64,000 nucleotides of DNA from an uncultured Maritimibacter sp. (GCA_913063035.1 CAJXYS010000010.1:1-64000); one strand, 5' to 3'; shown: positions 7,864 to 16,542, counted from the stretch's first letter. Notes: a model not told the origin generated them from the sequence alone. A program made the numbers and translations.

Positions 7864-10800
7864 TCACTCCATTTCGACCAGCAGGTCCTTGGCGTCGATC
7901 TGCTGGCCCGGCGTGACATGGACCGCCGCGACCTTGGCGTCGCGCTCGGCATGGATGCCGGTTTCCATCTTCATCGCCTCGATGGTCAGCAGCAGGTCGC
8001 CCTTCTTGACCTTCTTGCCCGCCTGGGCCGAGACGCTGGCCACGACCCCCGGCATCGGCGCGCCGAGATGGTTGGGGTTGCCGTCCTCGGCCTTCGGACG
8101 CTGGCCGGCCTCGGCCTTGACCTTGCGGTCGGGCACGCGGATGACGCGCGGCTGGCCGTTCAGTTCGAAGAAGACCTTCACGTCGCCGTCCTCGTTGGTC
8201 TCGCCCACGGCCTGCAGAAGGATCTCCAGCGTCTTGCCGGGGTCGATCTCGGCCGAGATCTCCTCGCCCGGTTCCATCCCGTAGAAGAAGGTGCGCGTCG
8301 GCAGCGTGCGCACCGGGCCATACATCCGGTGCCGGCCCATGTAGTCGAGGAAGACCTTGGGATACATCAGGTACCCGTTCAGGTCCTCGTCATCGATCTT
8401 GAAGCCTTCGAGTTCCTCGGAAAGCGTCTTGCGCGTCGCCTCGAGGTCCACCGGGTCAAGATGCTTGCCCGGGCGCGACGTGTCGGGTTTCTCGTCCTTC
8501 AGCACCTTCTTGACGATGGCCTCGGGAAAGCCGCCGGGCGGCTGGCCGAGATTGCCGCGCATCATGTCGATGACCGAGTCGGGGAAGGCCACGTCGGTGT
8601 CGGGATCCTCGACGTCGGCGCGGGTCAGGCCCTGGCTGACCATCATCAGCGCCATGTCTCCGACCACCTTCGAGGACGGCGTCACCTTCACGATGTCGCC
8701 GAAGACCTGGTTCGCATCCGCATAGGCGCGGGCGACCTCGGGCCAGCGATCTTCCAGCCCCAGCGAACGCGCCTGGGCCTTGAGGTTGGTGAACTGCCCG
8801 CCCGGCATCTCGTGGAGATAGACCTCCGAGGCCGGGGCCTGCAGCCCGCTCTCGAAGGCGGCGTATTGCTTGCGGACCTGTTCCCAGTAGCCCGAGATCT
8901 CGCGGATCGCGGCGATGTCGAGCCCGGTATCGCGGTCGGTGTGGTGCAGCGCCTCGACGATGGAGCCGAGACAGGGCTGCGAGGTGGCGCCGGAAAAGGC
9001 GTCCATCGCCGCGTCCACCGCGTCGACGCCCGCCGCGCAGGCCGCCAGCACCGTACCCGCCGAGATGCCGCTGGTGTCATGGGTGTGGAAATGGATCGGC
9101 AGGCCGACCTCTTCCTTCAGCGCGGGGAAGAGCGCATGCGCCGCGGCCGGTTTCATCAGCCCGGCCATGTCCTTGACGCCCAGCACATGCGCCCCGGCGT
9201 CGCGGAGCGCCTTGCCCATCTCGACATAGTATTTCAGGTCGTATTTCGCCCGGTCGGGGTCGAGGATGTCGCCGGTATAACAGATCGTGCCCTCGCAGAC
9301 CTTGCCGCTCTCGATTACGGCGTCCATGGCGACGCGCATGTTCTCGACCCAGTTGAGGCTGTCGAAGACGCGGAAGACGTCGACGCCGGTCTCTGCGGCC
9401 TGCCGCACGAAGAACTGCACGACGTTGTCGGGGTAGTTGGTGTAGCCCACCCCGTTGGAGGCGCGCAGCAACATCTGCGTCATGATGTTGGGCATCTTGG
9501 CGCGGATGTCGCGCAGCCGCTGCCAGGGGCATTCCTGCAGGAAGCGGTAGGCCACGTCGAAGGTCGCGCCGCCCCAGCACTCGACCGAGAAGAGATCGGG
9601 CAGGCGATGCGCGTAGGCGCCGGCCACGTTGATCATGTCGATCGAGCGCATGCGGGTGGCCAGCAGCGACTGGTGCCCGTCGCGCATCGTGGTGTCGGTC
9701 AGCAGCACCCGGTCCTGGGCCGCCATCCAGTCGGCGACGGCCTGGGCGCCCTTTTCCTCGAGCAGGGTGCGCGTGCCCGCGGGCGGCGTGCCCTCGGGGT
9801 GGCGCGGCGGGCGCGGGGCCTTCGCTTCCGCCGGCGGGCCGCCGCGCCCGGTGGTTTCCGGGTGGCCGTTGACGGTGATGTCGGCGATGTAGGTCAGGAT
9901 CTTGGTCGCCCGGTCGCGGCGCTTCTTGAAGTCGAAGAGATCGGGCGTCGTGTCGATGAACTTGGTGGTGTAGGCGTTCGACAGGAAGACCGGGTGCTTG
10001 AGCAGGTTCTCGACGAAGTTGATGTTGGTCGCCACGCCCCGGATACGGAACTCGCGCAGCGCCCGGTCCATCCGGGCGATGGCCTCGTCCGGCGTCGGTG
10101 CCCAGGCGGTGACCTTCACCAGCAGCGAGTCGTAATAGCGCGTGATCACCCCGCCCGAATAGGCCGTGCCCCCGTCAAGCCGGATTCCCATGCCGGTGGC
10201 CGAGCGGTAGGCGGTGATCCGGCCGTAATCGGGGATGAAGTTGTTCTGCGGATCCTCGGTGGTGATCCGGGTCTGCAGCGCATGGCCGCGCAGCAGCACC
10301 TGCTGCTGGCTGGGCGTGCCGGTGGCGTCGGCCAGGGTCGCGCCCTCGGCGATCCGGATCTGCGCCTTGACGATGTCGATGCCGGTGACTTCCTCGGTCA
10401 CCGTATGCTCGACCTGGACCCGCGGGTTCACCTCGATGAAGAAGAACTCGGCGGTGTCCATGTCCATCAGGAACTCGATGGTGCCCGCGTTCTGGTAGCC
10501 CACCTGCCGCGCGATGCGCAGGCCGAGTTCGCAGATCTCGCCGCGCTGTTCCTCGGTCAGATAGGGGGCCGGCGCGCGTTCCACGACCTTCTGGTTGCGC
10601 CGCTGCACGGTGCAGTCGCGCTCGTAGAGGTGGTAGATATTGCCGTGGCTGTCGCCCAGGATCTGCACCTCGACATGGCGGGCGCGCTCGATCATCTTCT
10701 CGAGGTAGCCCTCGCCGTTCCCGAAGGCCGCCTCGGCCTCGCGCTTGCCCTCGCGGACCTTCTCTTCCAGCTCGTCGGCCGACAGGATCGGGCGCATGCC

Positions 10801-11307
10801 GCGCCCGCCGCCGCCCCAGCTGGCCTTCAGCATCATCGGGTAGCCGACGGCCTCGGCCATCTCGCGGACCTTGCCCATGTCGTCCGGCAGCACCTCGGAG
10901 GCCGGGATCACCGGCACGCCCGCCTCGATCGCCACGCGCCGCGCGCTGGCCTTGTCGCCGAGTGCGCGCATGGTGTCCGCCCTGGGGCCGATGAAGGTGA
11001 TGCCGGCCTCGGTGCAGGCATCGACGAAATCCGGGTTCTCCGACAGCAGGCCGTAGCCCGGATGGATCGCGTCGGCGCCGCTCATCCTGGCCACGCGGAT
11101 GATTTCGGGGATCGAGAGATAGGCGGCGACCGGGCCCAGGTCTTCGCCGATCTTGTAGGCCTCGTCGGCCTTGAAGCGGTGCAGCGAGAGCTTGTCCTCC
11201 TCGGCATAGATGGCGACCGTCTTCTTGCCGAGCTCGTTGGCCGCGCGCATGACGCGGATCGCGATTTCGCCGCGGTTGGCGACGAGGACCTTCTTGAACT
11301 CTGCCAT
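7864..11307 (-). CDS. pyc: Pyruvate carboxylase
   Basis: A 1147-aa single-chain enzyme that carboxylates pyruvate to oxaloacetate with ATP and bicarbonate, refilling the TCA cycle. Domain order is biotin carboxylase (about 1-455, with VANRGEIAIRV and the ATP-grasp glycine loop GGGGRGM), carboxyltransferase (about 535-840, with LLTDTTMRDGHQSLLATRMR and FHTHDTSG), a Pyc/OADA linker domain, and a C-terminal biotinyl domain with EAMKMET carrying the biotinylated Lys. AGGGGAACAGC precedes the ATG at 11307. It is full length and transcribed alone or with the MAPEG gene. Together with malate synthase (63.4 kb) it points to anaplerotic growth on C2/C3 compounds. Confidence 0.97.
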   Translation of the reverse strand: MAEFKKVLVANRGEIAIRVMRAANELGKKTVAIYAEEDKLSLHRFKADEAYKIGEDLGPVAAYLSIPEIIRVARMSGADAIHPGYGLLSENPDFVDACTEAGITFIGPRADTMRALGDKASARRVAIEAGVPVIPASEVLPDDMGKVREMAEAVGYPMMLKASWGGGGRGMRPILSADELEEKVREGKREAEAAFGNGEGYLEKMIERARHVEVQILGDSHGNIYHLYERDCTVQRRNQKVVERAPAPYLTEEQRGEICELGLRIARQVGYQNAGTIEFLMDMDTAEFFFIEVNPRVQVEHTVTEEVTGIDIVKAQIRIAEGATLADATGTPSQQQVLLRGHALQTRITTEDPQNNFIPDYGRITAYRSATGMGIRLDGGTAYSGGVITRYYDSLLVKVTAWAPTPDEAIARMDRALREFRIRGVATNINFVENLLKHPVFLSNAYTTKFIDTTPDLFDFKKRRDRATKILTYIADITVNGHPETTGRGGPPAEAKAPRPPRHPEGTPPAGTRTLLEEKGAQAVADWMAAQDRVLLTDTTMRDGHQSLLATRMRSIDMINVAGAYAHRLPDLFSVECWGGATFDVAYRFLQECPWQRLRDIRAKMPNIMTQMLLRASNGVGYTNYPDNVVQFFVRQAAETGVDVFRVFDSLNWVENMRVAMDAVIESGKVCEGTICYTGDILDPDRAKYDLKYYVEMGKALRDAGAHVLGVKDMAGLMKPAAAHALFPALKEEVGLPIHFHTHDTSGISAGTVLAACAAGVDAVDAAMDAFSGATSQPCLGSIVEALHHTDRDTGLDIAAIREISGYWEQVRKQYAAFESGLQAPASEVYLHEMPGGQFTNLKAQARSLGLEDRWPEVARAYADANQVFGDIVKVTPSSKVVGDMALMMVSQGLTRADVEDPDTDVAFPDSVIDMMRGNLGQPPGGFPEAIVKKVLKDEKPDTSRPGKHLDPVDLEATRKTLSEELEGFKIDDEDLNGYLMYPKVFLDYMGRHRMYGPVRTLPTRTFFYGMEPGEEISAEIDPGKTLEILLQAVGETNEDGDVKVFFELNGQPRVIRVPDRKVKAEAGQRPKAEDGNPNHLGAPMPGVVASVSAQAGKKVKKGDLLLTIEAMKMETGIHAERDAKVAAVHVTPGQQIDAKDLLVEME

Positions 11308-11463
11308 GCTGTTCCCCTGACCCCCTGATCTGATGTCATTCGCTTTTACGCAGTGTGCCGGCGCAGCGCAAACGCGGTTTGCGACCCTCCCGGCGGCAAT
11401 TCCGAAGGCGGGACAGACGGCGTCGCCGCGCTGCCGCATTCTCGACGCCGCGGTGCAGAGTCG

Positions 11464-12621
11464 TCAAGCTGTCGCCGGGGGCGGCGCGGAAAGGCGCGAC
11501 GCGGCGTTCCCGGGGCGCGTGATCCCCATCTGCACCATGTTGGACACCAGGTCCTCGCGCAGGATGTGCACGAGATGCGCCGCGCCCGTCGCACCGAAGG
11601 CGCCCATCGCGTAGTGAAACCCGCGTCCCAGCATCACGAAATCCGCGCCGAAGGCCAGCGCGCGCAGGATATCGAGCCCCGATTCCACGCCGCCGTCAAA
11701 GATCAGCGGGTAGTCGGGCCCGACCGCCGCGCGCACGGCCGGCAGGACGGTCAGCGCCGCCGGGGCGCCGTCGAACTGGCGGCCGGTGTGGTTCGACACC
11801 CAGACCGCGTCGATCCCGGTCTCCTTCATCCGGGCCGCGTCGGCGGGTTCCATCACGCCCTTTACCACCAGCGGGCCCTCCCAGTCCGCCCGTACCGCGG
11901 CGAGGTAGTCCCAGTCGGGCGCGGCGCGCAGCAGGTAGCCGGCATGGCCGGTCGAGTCCGCGGCCCCGCCGGTCTCGAGATAGGACTCCATCAGCCGCAG
12001 CCGCGGCACCCCGTTCTGCAGCGTCGCCAGGCTCCAGCGCGGGCGCAGCATCATCTGTAGGACCATCCCCGGCGTCAGGCGCGGCGGGATCGTCAGCCGC
12101 GCCCGGCGCTGGCGTTCGCGCCGGCTCGGCCCCGGCAGGTCGGCCGTCATGACCAGGGTGTGAAAGCCCGCCTCCCGCGCCCGGCGCAGGATGTCGCGCC
12201 GGATCTCCGGGTCCGTGGGCGGGTAGAGCTGGAACCAGCCCTGGTCCCCCGCGAGCGGGCCGACCTCCTCGGGCAGGCGGGTCGCCACGGTCGAGAGCGT
12301 GTAGGGAATGCCTTCGGCGGCGGCCAGCCGGGCCAGCGCCTGCTCGGCGCCCGGCCAGATCAGGCCGGACATGCCGACCGGCGCGATGCCGACAGGCAGG
12401 GCACAGTCGCGGCCCAGCAGCCGCGTCGTCAGGTCGGGGGTGATCTGGCCGCGCAGGATCGCGGGCAGGAACGTCACCGCGTCTAGGGCTGCGCGGTTGC
12501 GCGTCTTGACCGACTCGGTGCCGGTCGCGCTGTCGACGTATTCCCAGACGAAACCGGGAACGCGGCGCCGGCAACTGGCCTTGAGATCGCTGAGCGCCGG
12601 GTGGCTGAGATCGAGATCCAT
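11464..12621 (-). CDS. FMN-dependent alpha-hydroxy acid dehydrogenase (LldD-like)
   Basis: A 385-aa TIM-barrel flavoprotein that oxidises an L-2-hydroxy acid, probably L-lactate. FMN-binding and catalytic regions are present: IAPVGMSGLIWPGAE near 80, QLYPPTDPEI near 135, VVKGV near 240 and SNHTGRQFDGAP near 268. The last contains the catalytic His and substrate-binding Arg; canonical members read SNHGGRQ, so Thr replaces a Gly here. FDGGVESGLDILRALAFGADFVMLGR closes the phosphate site. It lies 156 bp upstream of pyc in the same direction, compatible with lactate-to-pyruvate-to-oxaloacetate metabolism. Confidence 0.87.
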   Translation of the reverse strand: MDLDLSHPALSDLKASCRRRVPGFVWEYVDSATGTESVKTRNRAALDAVTFLPAILRGQITPDLTTRLLGRDCALPVGIAPVGMSGLIWPGAEQALARLAAAEGIPYTLSTVATRLPEEVGPLAGDQGWFQLYPPTDPEIRRDILRRAREAGFHTLVMTADLPGPSRRERQRRARLTIPPRLTPGMVLQMMLRPRWSLATLQNGVPRLRLMESYLETGGAADSTGHAGYLLRAAPDWDYLAAVRADWEGPLVVKGVMEPADAARMKETGIDAVWVSNHTGRQFDGAPAALTVLPAVRAAVGPDYPLIFDGGVESGLDILRALAFGADFVMLGRGFHYAMGAFGATGAAHLVHILREDLVSNMVQMGITRPGNAASRLSAPPPATA

Positions 12622-12663
12622 GCCCGCCTTATAGCCGTGCCCGCCGGGGCAGGAAAGCCGTGG

Positions 12664-13383
12664 TCATTGCACGCCGATCAGCAGATGCCCGAGCAGCCCC
12701 GCCATGAAACCCGCCACCGCGCCGAGCGGCGGCGCCCAGCGACGGTCCAGGGGCGTCTGCGGCGCGATGTCCTGGAAAATCAGGTAGAGGAGTCCGCCCG
12801 CCGCGAAAAGCATCAGCGCCCCCGTCACCGCGGGCGCCGTCGCCAGCCAGACCAGCCCGGCCAGGGCCGCCAGCGGGCCGAGCGCCGCGCAGGCCAGGAA
12901 GACGGTCAGCACGCGGCGCGGGCCGTAATGGCCCGCCGCTGCCAGTTCGCGGTAGGCGTTGAACCCCTCGGGCAGGTTCTGCAGACCGATCATCAGCGCC
13001 AGCAGCGGCGCCGCCTCCGACCCCGTCGCGAAAAGCGCCCCGAGCGCCACCGCCTCGGGCAGGAAATCGGCCAGCATCGCCACGAGCTGCCCGGCCTTGC
13101 CGAGCCGTTGCGCGATCCAGAGATCCAGCCGGGCGAAGGCGATCCCGCCCGCGCCCATGGCCGCCATGCTGGCCCAGGCCGGCAGGTCCGCTGTGCCGCC
13201 AGGCACCAGGACGAAGGCGATCGCGGCCAGCAGCACGCCGCCGCCGAAGGCGATGACGCTGTGGCGAAACTCCTGTTCGAGCCAGTTCGGGCGAATGTTC
13301 TCGCGCTGGGCCAGGATCCCGCCCAGCGGGATCATCGCGCCGGCGAGCAGCGAAAAGAGCAGGGCTTCGGCGAGTTGCGGCAT
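12664..13383 (-). CDS. ZIP family metal transporter with atypical metal motifs
   Basis: A 239-aa protein with about eight hydrophobic helices, the ZIP topology. The two core motifs align with ZIP helices 4 and 5 but have lost the usual histidines: ADFLPEAVALG at about 105-115 and GLQNLPEGFNAYRE at about 133-146, where canonical members read HNxPEG. It is probably a divalent-cation transporter with altered selectivity, or a member of a divergent subfamily. It is divergent from uvrD across a 117-bp gap and 42 bp upstream of the hydroxyacid dehydrogenase gene. Confidence 0.8.
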   Translation of the reverse strand: MPQLAEALLFSLLAGAMIPLGGILAQRENIRPNWLEQEFRHSVIAFGGGVLLAAIAFVLVPGGTADLPAWASMAAMGAGGIAFARLDLWIAQRLGKAGQLVAMLADFLPEAVALGALFATGSEAAPLLALMIGLQNLPEGFNAYRELAAAGHYGPRRVLTVFLACAALGPLAALAGLVWLATAPAVTGALMLFAAGGLLYLIFQDIAPQTPLDRRWAPPLGAVAGFMAGLLGHLLIGVQ

Positions 13384-13500
13384 CGGGCGACCTCGGGCGG
13401 CAGGCCCCCTCTATAGCCCTCGGCCGCGGGGCCGAAAAGGGCTGGAACAATCTGCGAACAAATCTTTAACTCCGCCGCCGGTCGGGCTAGATTGCCCGCC

Positions 13501-15867
13501 ATGAATGGTTTCGACGAAGATGACGCCTTCGAGCAGGGCGCGCGCGCCTCGCTGGCGGCGCGGGCGATGGCGGCCCGTCCGGCGCCCTATCTGGACGATC
13601 TCAACCCCGCGCAGCGCCAGGCGGTGGAAACGCTGGACGGCCCGGTCCTGATGCTGGCCGGGGCGGGCACGGGCAAGACCAAGGCCCTGACGACCCGGAT
13701 CGCGCATCTGCTGAACACCGGGCGCGCGCAACCCAACGAGATCCTCGCGGTCACCTTCACCAACAAGGCCGCGCGCGAGATGAAGATGCGCGTCGGCCGG
13801 CTGCTGGGCGAGACGGTCGAGGGCATGCCGTGGCTCGGCACCTTCCACGCGCTCTGCGTCAAGATCCTGCGCCGCCATGCCGAGCTGGTGGATCTGAAAT
13901 CGAGTTTCACCATCCTCGACACCGACGACCAGATCCGCCTGATGAAACAGGTGATCGCCGCGGCCAATATCGACGAGAAGCGCTGGCCCGCGCGCCAGCT
14001 CGCCGGGCTGATCGATCACTGGAAGAACCGCGCCTGGACGCCGGCGAAGGTGCCGGCGAGCGAGGCCTCGGCCTTCAATCACCGCGGCGCCGAGCTTTAC
14101 GCGGCCTACCAGACGCGGCTGCGCGAGCTGAACGCCGTGGATTTCGGCGACCTGCTGCTGCACGTCCTGACGATCTTCCAGGCCCATGAGGACGTGCTCG
14201 CGCGCTACCAGCGCTGGTTCCGCTATATCCTCGTGGACGAGTACCAGGACACCAACGTGGCGCAGTACATGTGGCTGCGGCTGCTGGCGCAGGGGCATCG
14301 CAACATCTGCTGCGTGGGTGATGACGACCAGTCGATCTATGGCTGGCGTGGGGCCGAGGTCGGCAACATCCTGCGGTTCGAAAAGGATTTCCCGGGCGCG
14401 ACCGTCGTCCGGCTCGAGCAGAACTACCGCTCGACCCCGCATATCCTCGGTGCCGCCTCGGGCGTGATCGCCGCCAATGAATCGCGGCTTGGCAAGACGC
14501 TGTGGACCGACATGCCCGAGGGCGAGAAGCTGCGCCTGATCGGCCATTGGGACGGCGAGGAAGAGGCCCGCTGGGTCGGCGAGGAGATCGAGGCGATGCA
14601 GGGCGGCACCCGCGGGCTGCGGCCGTTCTCGCTCGACGAGATCGCGATCCTGGTGCGGGCCTCGCACCAGATGCGCGCCTTCGAGGATCGGTTCCTGACC
14701 ATCGGGCTGCCCTACCGGGTCATCGGCGGTCCGCGGTTCTACGAGCGGATGGAGATCCGGGACGCCATGGCCTATTTCCGGCTGGTGATCTCGCCGGACG
14801 ACGATCTCGCCTTCGAGCGGGTGGTGAACACGCCCAAGCGCGGGCTCGGCGACAAGGCGCAGCAGAAGATCCAGATCACGGCGCGGGCCAACGGCGTGGC
14901 CCTGGCCGAGGGCGCGGGCCTGCTGCTGCAAGAGGGCGGGTTGACCGGCAAGGGCGCCAAGGCGCTGGCCGAACTGTTGGACGGCATCGCGCGCTGGCGC
15001 GAGATGGCGCGCACCGGCGAGATGCCCCATACCGAGCTGGCGCAGGTGATCCTCGACGAGTCCGGCTACACGGCCATGTGGCAGGCCGACACCTCGCCCG
15101 AGGCCGCGGGCCGTCTCGAGAACCTCAAGGAACTCGTCAAGGCGCTCGAGGGGTTCGAGAACCTGCAGGGCTTCCTCGAACACGTCGCGCTGATCATGGA
15201 CAACGAGACCGAGGCGGAGGAGCCCAAGGTCTCGATCATGACGCTGCACGCGGCCAAGGGGCTGGAGTTTCCCGCCGTCTTCCTGCCAGGCTGGGAGGAC
15301 GGCCTTTTCCCCAGCCAGCGGTCGATGGACGAGCAGGGCCTCAAGGGCGTCGAGGAAGAGCGCCGGCTCGCCTATGTCGGCATCACCCGTGCGCGCGAGC
15401 TCTGTACCGTGTCCTTCGCCGCCAACCGGCGGGTCTTCGGCCAGTGGCAGTCGGCGCTGCCCTCGCGCTTCATCGACGAGCTGCCCGAGGATCATGTCGA
15501 GGTGCTGACCCCGCCGGGGCTTTACGGCGGCGGGTTCGGCGCGGCCGGCGTGGTGCCGGCCTCGACGCTGGAAGACCGCGCCTCGGAAGCGAATGTCTAC
15601 AACTCCCCCGGCTGGCGGCGGATGCAGTCCCGCGCGGGGCAGCGGCCCGTGAGCCAGCCGCGGGAAAGCCGCTCGCAGGTCATCGATCTCGACGCGGTGT
15701 CGAGCTTCGGCCAGGGCGACCGGGTCTTTCACAAGAAATTCGGCTATGGCCACGTCACGGGCATCGAGGGCGACAAGCTCGAGATCGCGTTCGAGAAGGC
15801 GGGCCTGAAGAAGGTGGTGGCGCGCTTCGTCGTCGCCGCGGACCGGGCCGACGACGTGCCGTTCTGA
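13501..15867 (+). CDS. uvrD: ATP-dependent DNA helicase UvrD/PcrA (SF1)
   Basis: A 788-aa 3'-5' helicase for nucleotide excision and mismatch repair. Motifs in order are the Q motif LNPAQRQAV (34-42), Walker A AGAGTGKT (53-60), AVTFTNKAAREMK (Ia), VDEYQDTN (II), GDDDQSIYGWRGA (III), LEQNYRST (IV), VSIMTLHAAKGLEFPAVF (V) and EERRLAYVGITRA (VI). A C-terminal region with GDRVFHKKFGYGHVTGIEGD is the Tudor-like RNA-polymerase-binding domain of PcrA/UvrD. ATG at 13501 is chosen; a TTG 9 bp upstream is possible but unneeded. Confidence 0.97.
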   Translation: MNGFDEDDAFEQGARASLAARAMAARPAPYLDDLNPAQRQAVETLDGPVLMLAGAGTGKTKALTTRIAHLLNTGRAQPNEILAVTFTNKAAREMKMRVGRLLGETVEGMPWLGTFHALCVKILRRHAELVDLKSSFTILDTDDQIRLMKQVIAAANIDEKRWPARQLAGLIDHWKNRAWTPAKVPASEASAFNHRGAELYAAYQTRLRELNAVDFGDLLLHVLTIFQAHEDVLARYQRWFRYILVDEYQDTNVAQYMWLRLLAQGHRNICCVGDDDQSIYGWRGAEVGNILRFEKDFPGATVVRLEQNYRSTPHILGAASGVIAANESRLGKTLWTDMPEGEKLRLIGHWDGEEEARWVGEEIEAMQGGTRGLRPFSLDEIAILVRASHQMRAFEDRFLTIGLPYRVIGGPRFYERMEIRDAMAYFRLVISPDDDLAFERVVNTPKRGLGDKAQQKIQITARANGVALAEGAGLLLQEGGLTGKGAKALAELLDGIARWREMARTGEMPHTELAQVILDESGYTAMWQADTSPEAAGRLENLKELVKALEGFENLQGFLEHVALIMDNETEAEEPKVSIMTLHAAKGLEFPAVFLPGWEDGLFPSQRSMDEQGLKGVEEERRLAYVGITRARELCTVSFAANRRVFGQWQSALPSRFIDELPEDHVEVLTPPGLYGGGFGAAGVVPASTLEDRASEANVYNSPGWRRMQSRAGQRPVSQPRESRSQVIDLDAVSSFGQGDRVFHKKFGYGHVTGIEGDKLEIAFEKAGLKKVVARFVVAADRADDVPF

Positions 15868-15904
15868 GCGGCACGCGCGCCCGGAAGCGTTACGGGAAAC
15901 CGGG

Positions 15905-15944
15905 AAACGAAAACGGCGGCGCCCGGGAGGAGGGCGCCGCCGTT
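15905..15944 (-). terminator. Anti-SD hairpin 5 of 5 and intrinsic terminator
   Basis: Perfect 13-bp stem (15912-15924 with 15932-15944) and a 7-nt loop, UCCUCCC on the transcript. It is followed on the minus strand by TTTTCGTTT, so it is both a member of the hairpin family and a good Rho-independent terminator for the DUF1127 unit. Confidence 0.85.
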
Positions 15945-15956
15945 CCTGCGACGTAT

Positions 15957-15982
15957 CGGGTCTCAGGGAGGAGGAAGACCCG
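15957..15982 (-). ncRNA. Anti-SD hairpin 4 of 5
   Basis: Perfect 7-bp stem (CGGGTCT with AGACCCG) and a 12-nt loop containing UCCUCCUCCC on the minus strand. Confidence 0.8.
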
Positions 15983-15994
15983 GCGACGTCTGGA

Positions 15995-16015
15995 CCGGGG
16001 AGGGAGGAGCCCCGG
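15995..16015 (-). ncRNA. Anti-SD hairpin 3 of 5
   Basis: 6-bp stem (CCGGGG with CCCCGG) and a 9-nt loop, CUCCUCCCU on the transcript. It is the weakest stem of the set. Confidence 0.75.
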
Positions 16016-16021
16016 ATCTGC

Positions 16022-16056
16022 GCGACGGCGGCGAGGGAGGAGGAACGCGCCGTCGC
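16022..16056 (-). ncRNA. Anti-SD hairpin 2 of 5
   Basis: Perfect 9-bp stem (GCGACGGCG with CGCCGTCGC) and a 17-nt loop that contains CCUCCUCCCU on the minus strand. Confidence 0.8.
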
Positions 16057-16060
16057 TGGC

Positions 16061-16086
16061 CCAGGACCGGGGGAGGACCGGCCTGG
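16061..16086 (-). ncRNA. Anti-SD hairpin 1 of 5
   Basis: First hairpin after the DUF1127 stop. The stem is CCAGG+CCGG with CCGG+CCTGG, with one bulged base at 16066. The 7-nt loop reads UCCUCCC on the transcript. Confidence 0.8.
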
Positions 16087-16103
16087 TGTTCGTTCGGGCG
16101 CGC

Positions 16104-16319
16104 TCAGGCGCCGTAGGTGGCCTCGTGGGCGACCCGGGTGATCTCGCTGCGGCTGATGCCCAGATCGGCCAGTTCGCGGCCCGACAGGCCGGCCAGCTCG
16201 TCACGGGTCCGGCGGTAGGCGCGGCGCAGCGCGCGGCGTTCCGCCTGCGCCTTGAAGGCGCTGCGAATACGGTCGGCCAAGGTGATGTCGAAGCCGCGGG
16301 TGTCGTTCAGGAAAGCCAT
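16104..16319 (-). CDS. DUF1127 domain small protein (copy 1)
   Basis: A 71-aa basic protein. The DUF1127 signature fills the C-terminal half: RAYRRTRDELAGLSGRELADLGISRSEI at about residues 33-60. Such proteins are Arg-rich and stress-induced. In Rhodobacter sphaeroides one is co-transcribed with the CcsR sRNAs, and in other alphaproteobacteria DUF1127 proteins affect phosphate/carbon metabolism and RNA turnover. The ATG at 16319 is preceded by AGAGGAAAAGAAC. A second copy lies just upstream with the same 3' architecture. Confidence 0.9.
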   Translation of the reverse strand: MAFLNDTRGFDITLADRIRSAFKAQAERRALRRAYRRTRDELAGLSGRELADLGISRSEITRVAHEATYGA

Positions 16320-16396
16320 GTTCTTTTCCTCTGCTCTCGTCGTCATGCGGTGCGGTGCGCGGGCCCGGATGGCCCGTCCGTCCGCTGTCGAGACGG

Positions 16397-16424
16397 AACA
16401 TATGGCTTTGCCGCGGCTGCACAA
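16397..16424 (-). promoter_or_regulatory. Promoter of DUF1127 unit 1
   Basis: On the minus strand, -35 TTGTGC (16419-16424) and -10 TATGTT (16397-16402) are 16 bp apart. The same element, GGATTGT...CATATnTTC...GACAGCGG, occurs over an equal 46-bp length upstream of DUF1127 unit 2. This conservation supports a real promoter. The -35 TTG and CATAT-type -10 also fit the RpoH-type promoters reported for the Rhodobacter homologue, so the sigma factor is open. Confidence 0.65.
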
Positions 16425-16440
16425 TCCGCCGAATGATCAA

Positions 16441-16455
16441 CGCCGCTATGCAGAA
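16441..16455. promoter_or_regulatory. Diverged copy of the GCTATGCAG operator-like site
   Basis: CGCCGCTATGCAGAA matches the perfect palindrome at 16957-16971 in its GCTATGCAG core. It sits at the same position relative to the DUF1127 promoter. Only the core is symmetric here. Confidence 0.45.
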
Positions 16456-16490
16456 AATACATACGTATTACTGACCTTGTTTGCGCACAT

Positions 16491-16525
16491 GAAAACGCCG
16501 CCGGCCCGGGCTGGGCGCGGCGGCG
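16491..16525 (-). terminator. Terminator of DUF1127 unit 2
   Basis: CGCCGCCG (16496-16503) pairs with CGGCGGCG (16518-16525), extended inward by GCCC/GGGC. On the minus strand it is followed by TTTTC. It lies just after the two anti-SD hairpins. Confidence 0.7.
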
Positions 16526-16542
16526 CGGTGGTGAAACGAAAA

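Larger units (their letters stand above)
15868..16103 (-). ncRNA. Array of five anti-SD stem-loops (CcsR/cuckoo-like sRNAs)
   Basis: The 3' flank of the upstream DUF1127 gene holds five consecutive stem-loops between 15912 and 16086. On the minus strand each has a loop containing UCCUCCC or CCUCCUCCC. This arrangement matches the CcsR RNAs of Rhodobacter sphaeroides, which are co-transcribed with a DUF1127 gene and processed, and the wider 'cuckoo' RNA family. The stems differ in sequence while the loops are constant, so pairing is maintained independently of sequence. The last hairpin doubles as the terminator. The bases between 15868 and 15905 hold nothing else. Confidence 0.85.

Noticed and set aside
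7918..11328. Very long open frame on the plus strand opposite pyruvate carboxylase
   Set aside because: It is an antisense shadow of pyc caused by high G+C in third positions; it has no ribosome site and a low-complexity His/Val/Asp/Gly-rich composition.
13411..15753. Long open frame opposite uvrD
   Set aside because: The same antisense effect; uvrD has all helicase motifs and this frame resembles nothing.
15905..16086. Regularly spaced GGGAGGAGG units as a possible CRISPR array
   Set aside because: Units are short, unevenly spaced and each lies in the loop of its own hairpin; the flanking stems vary. This is an RNA hairpin array.
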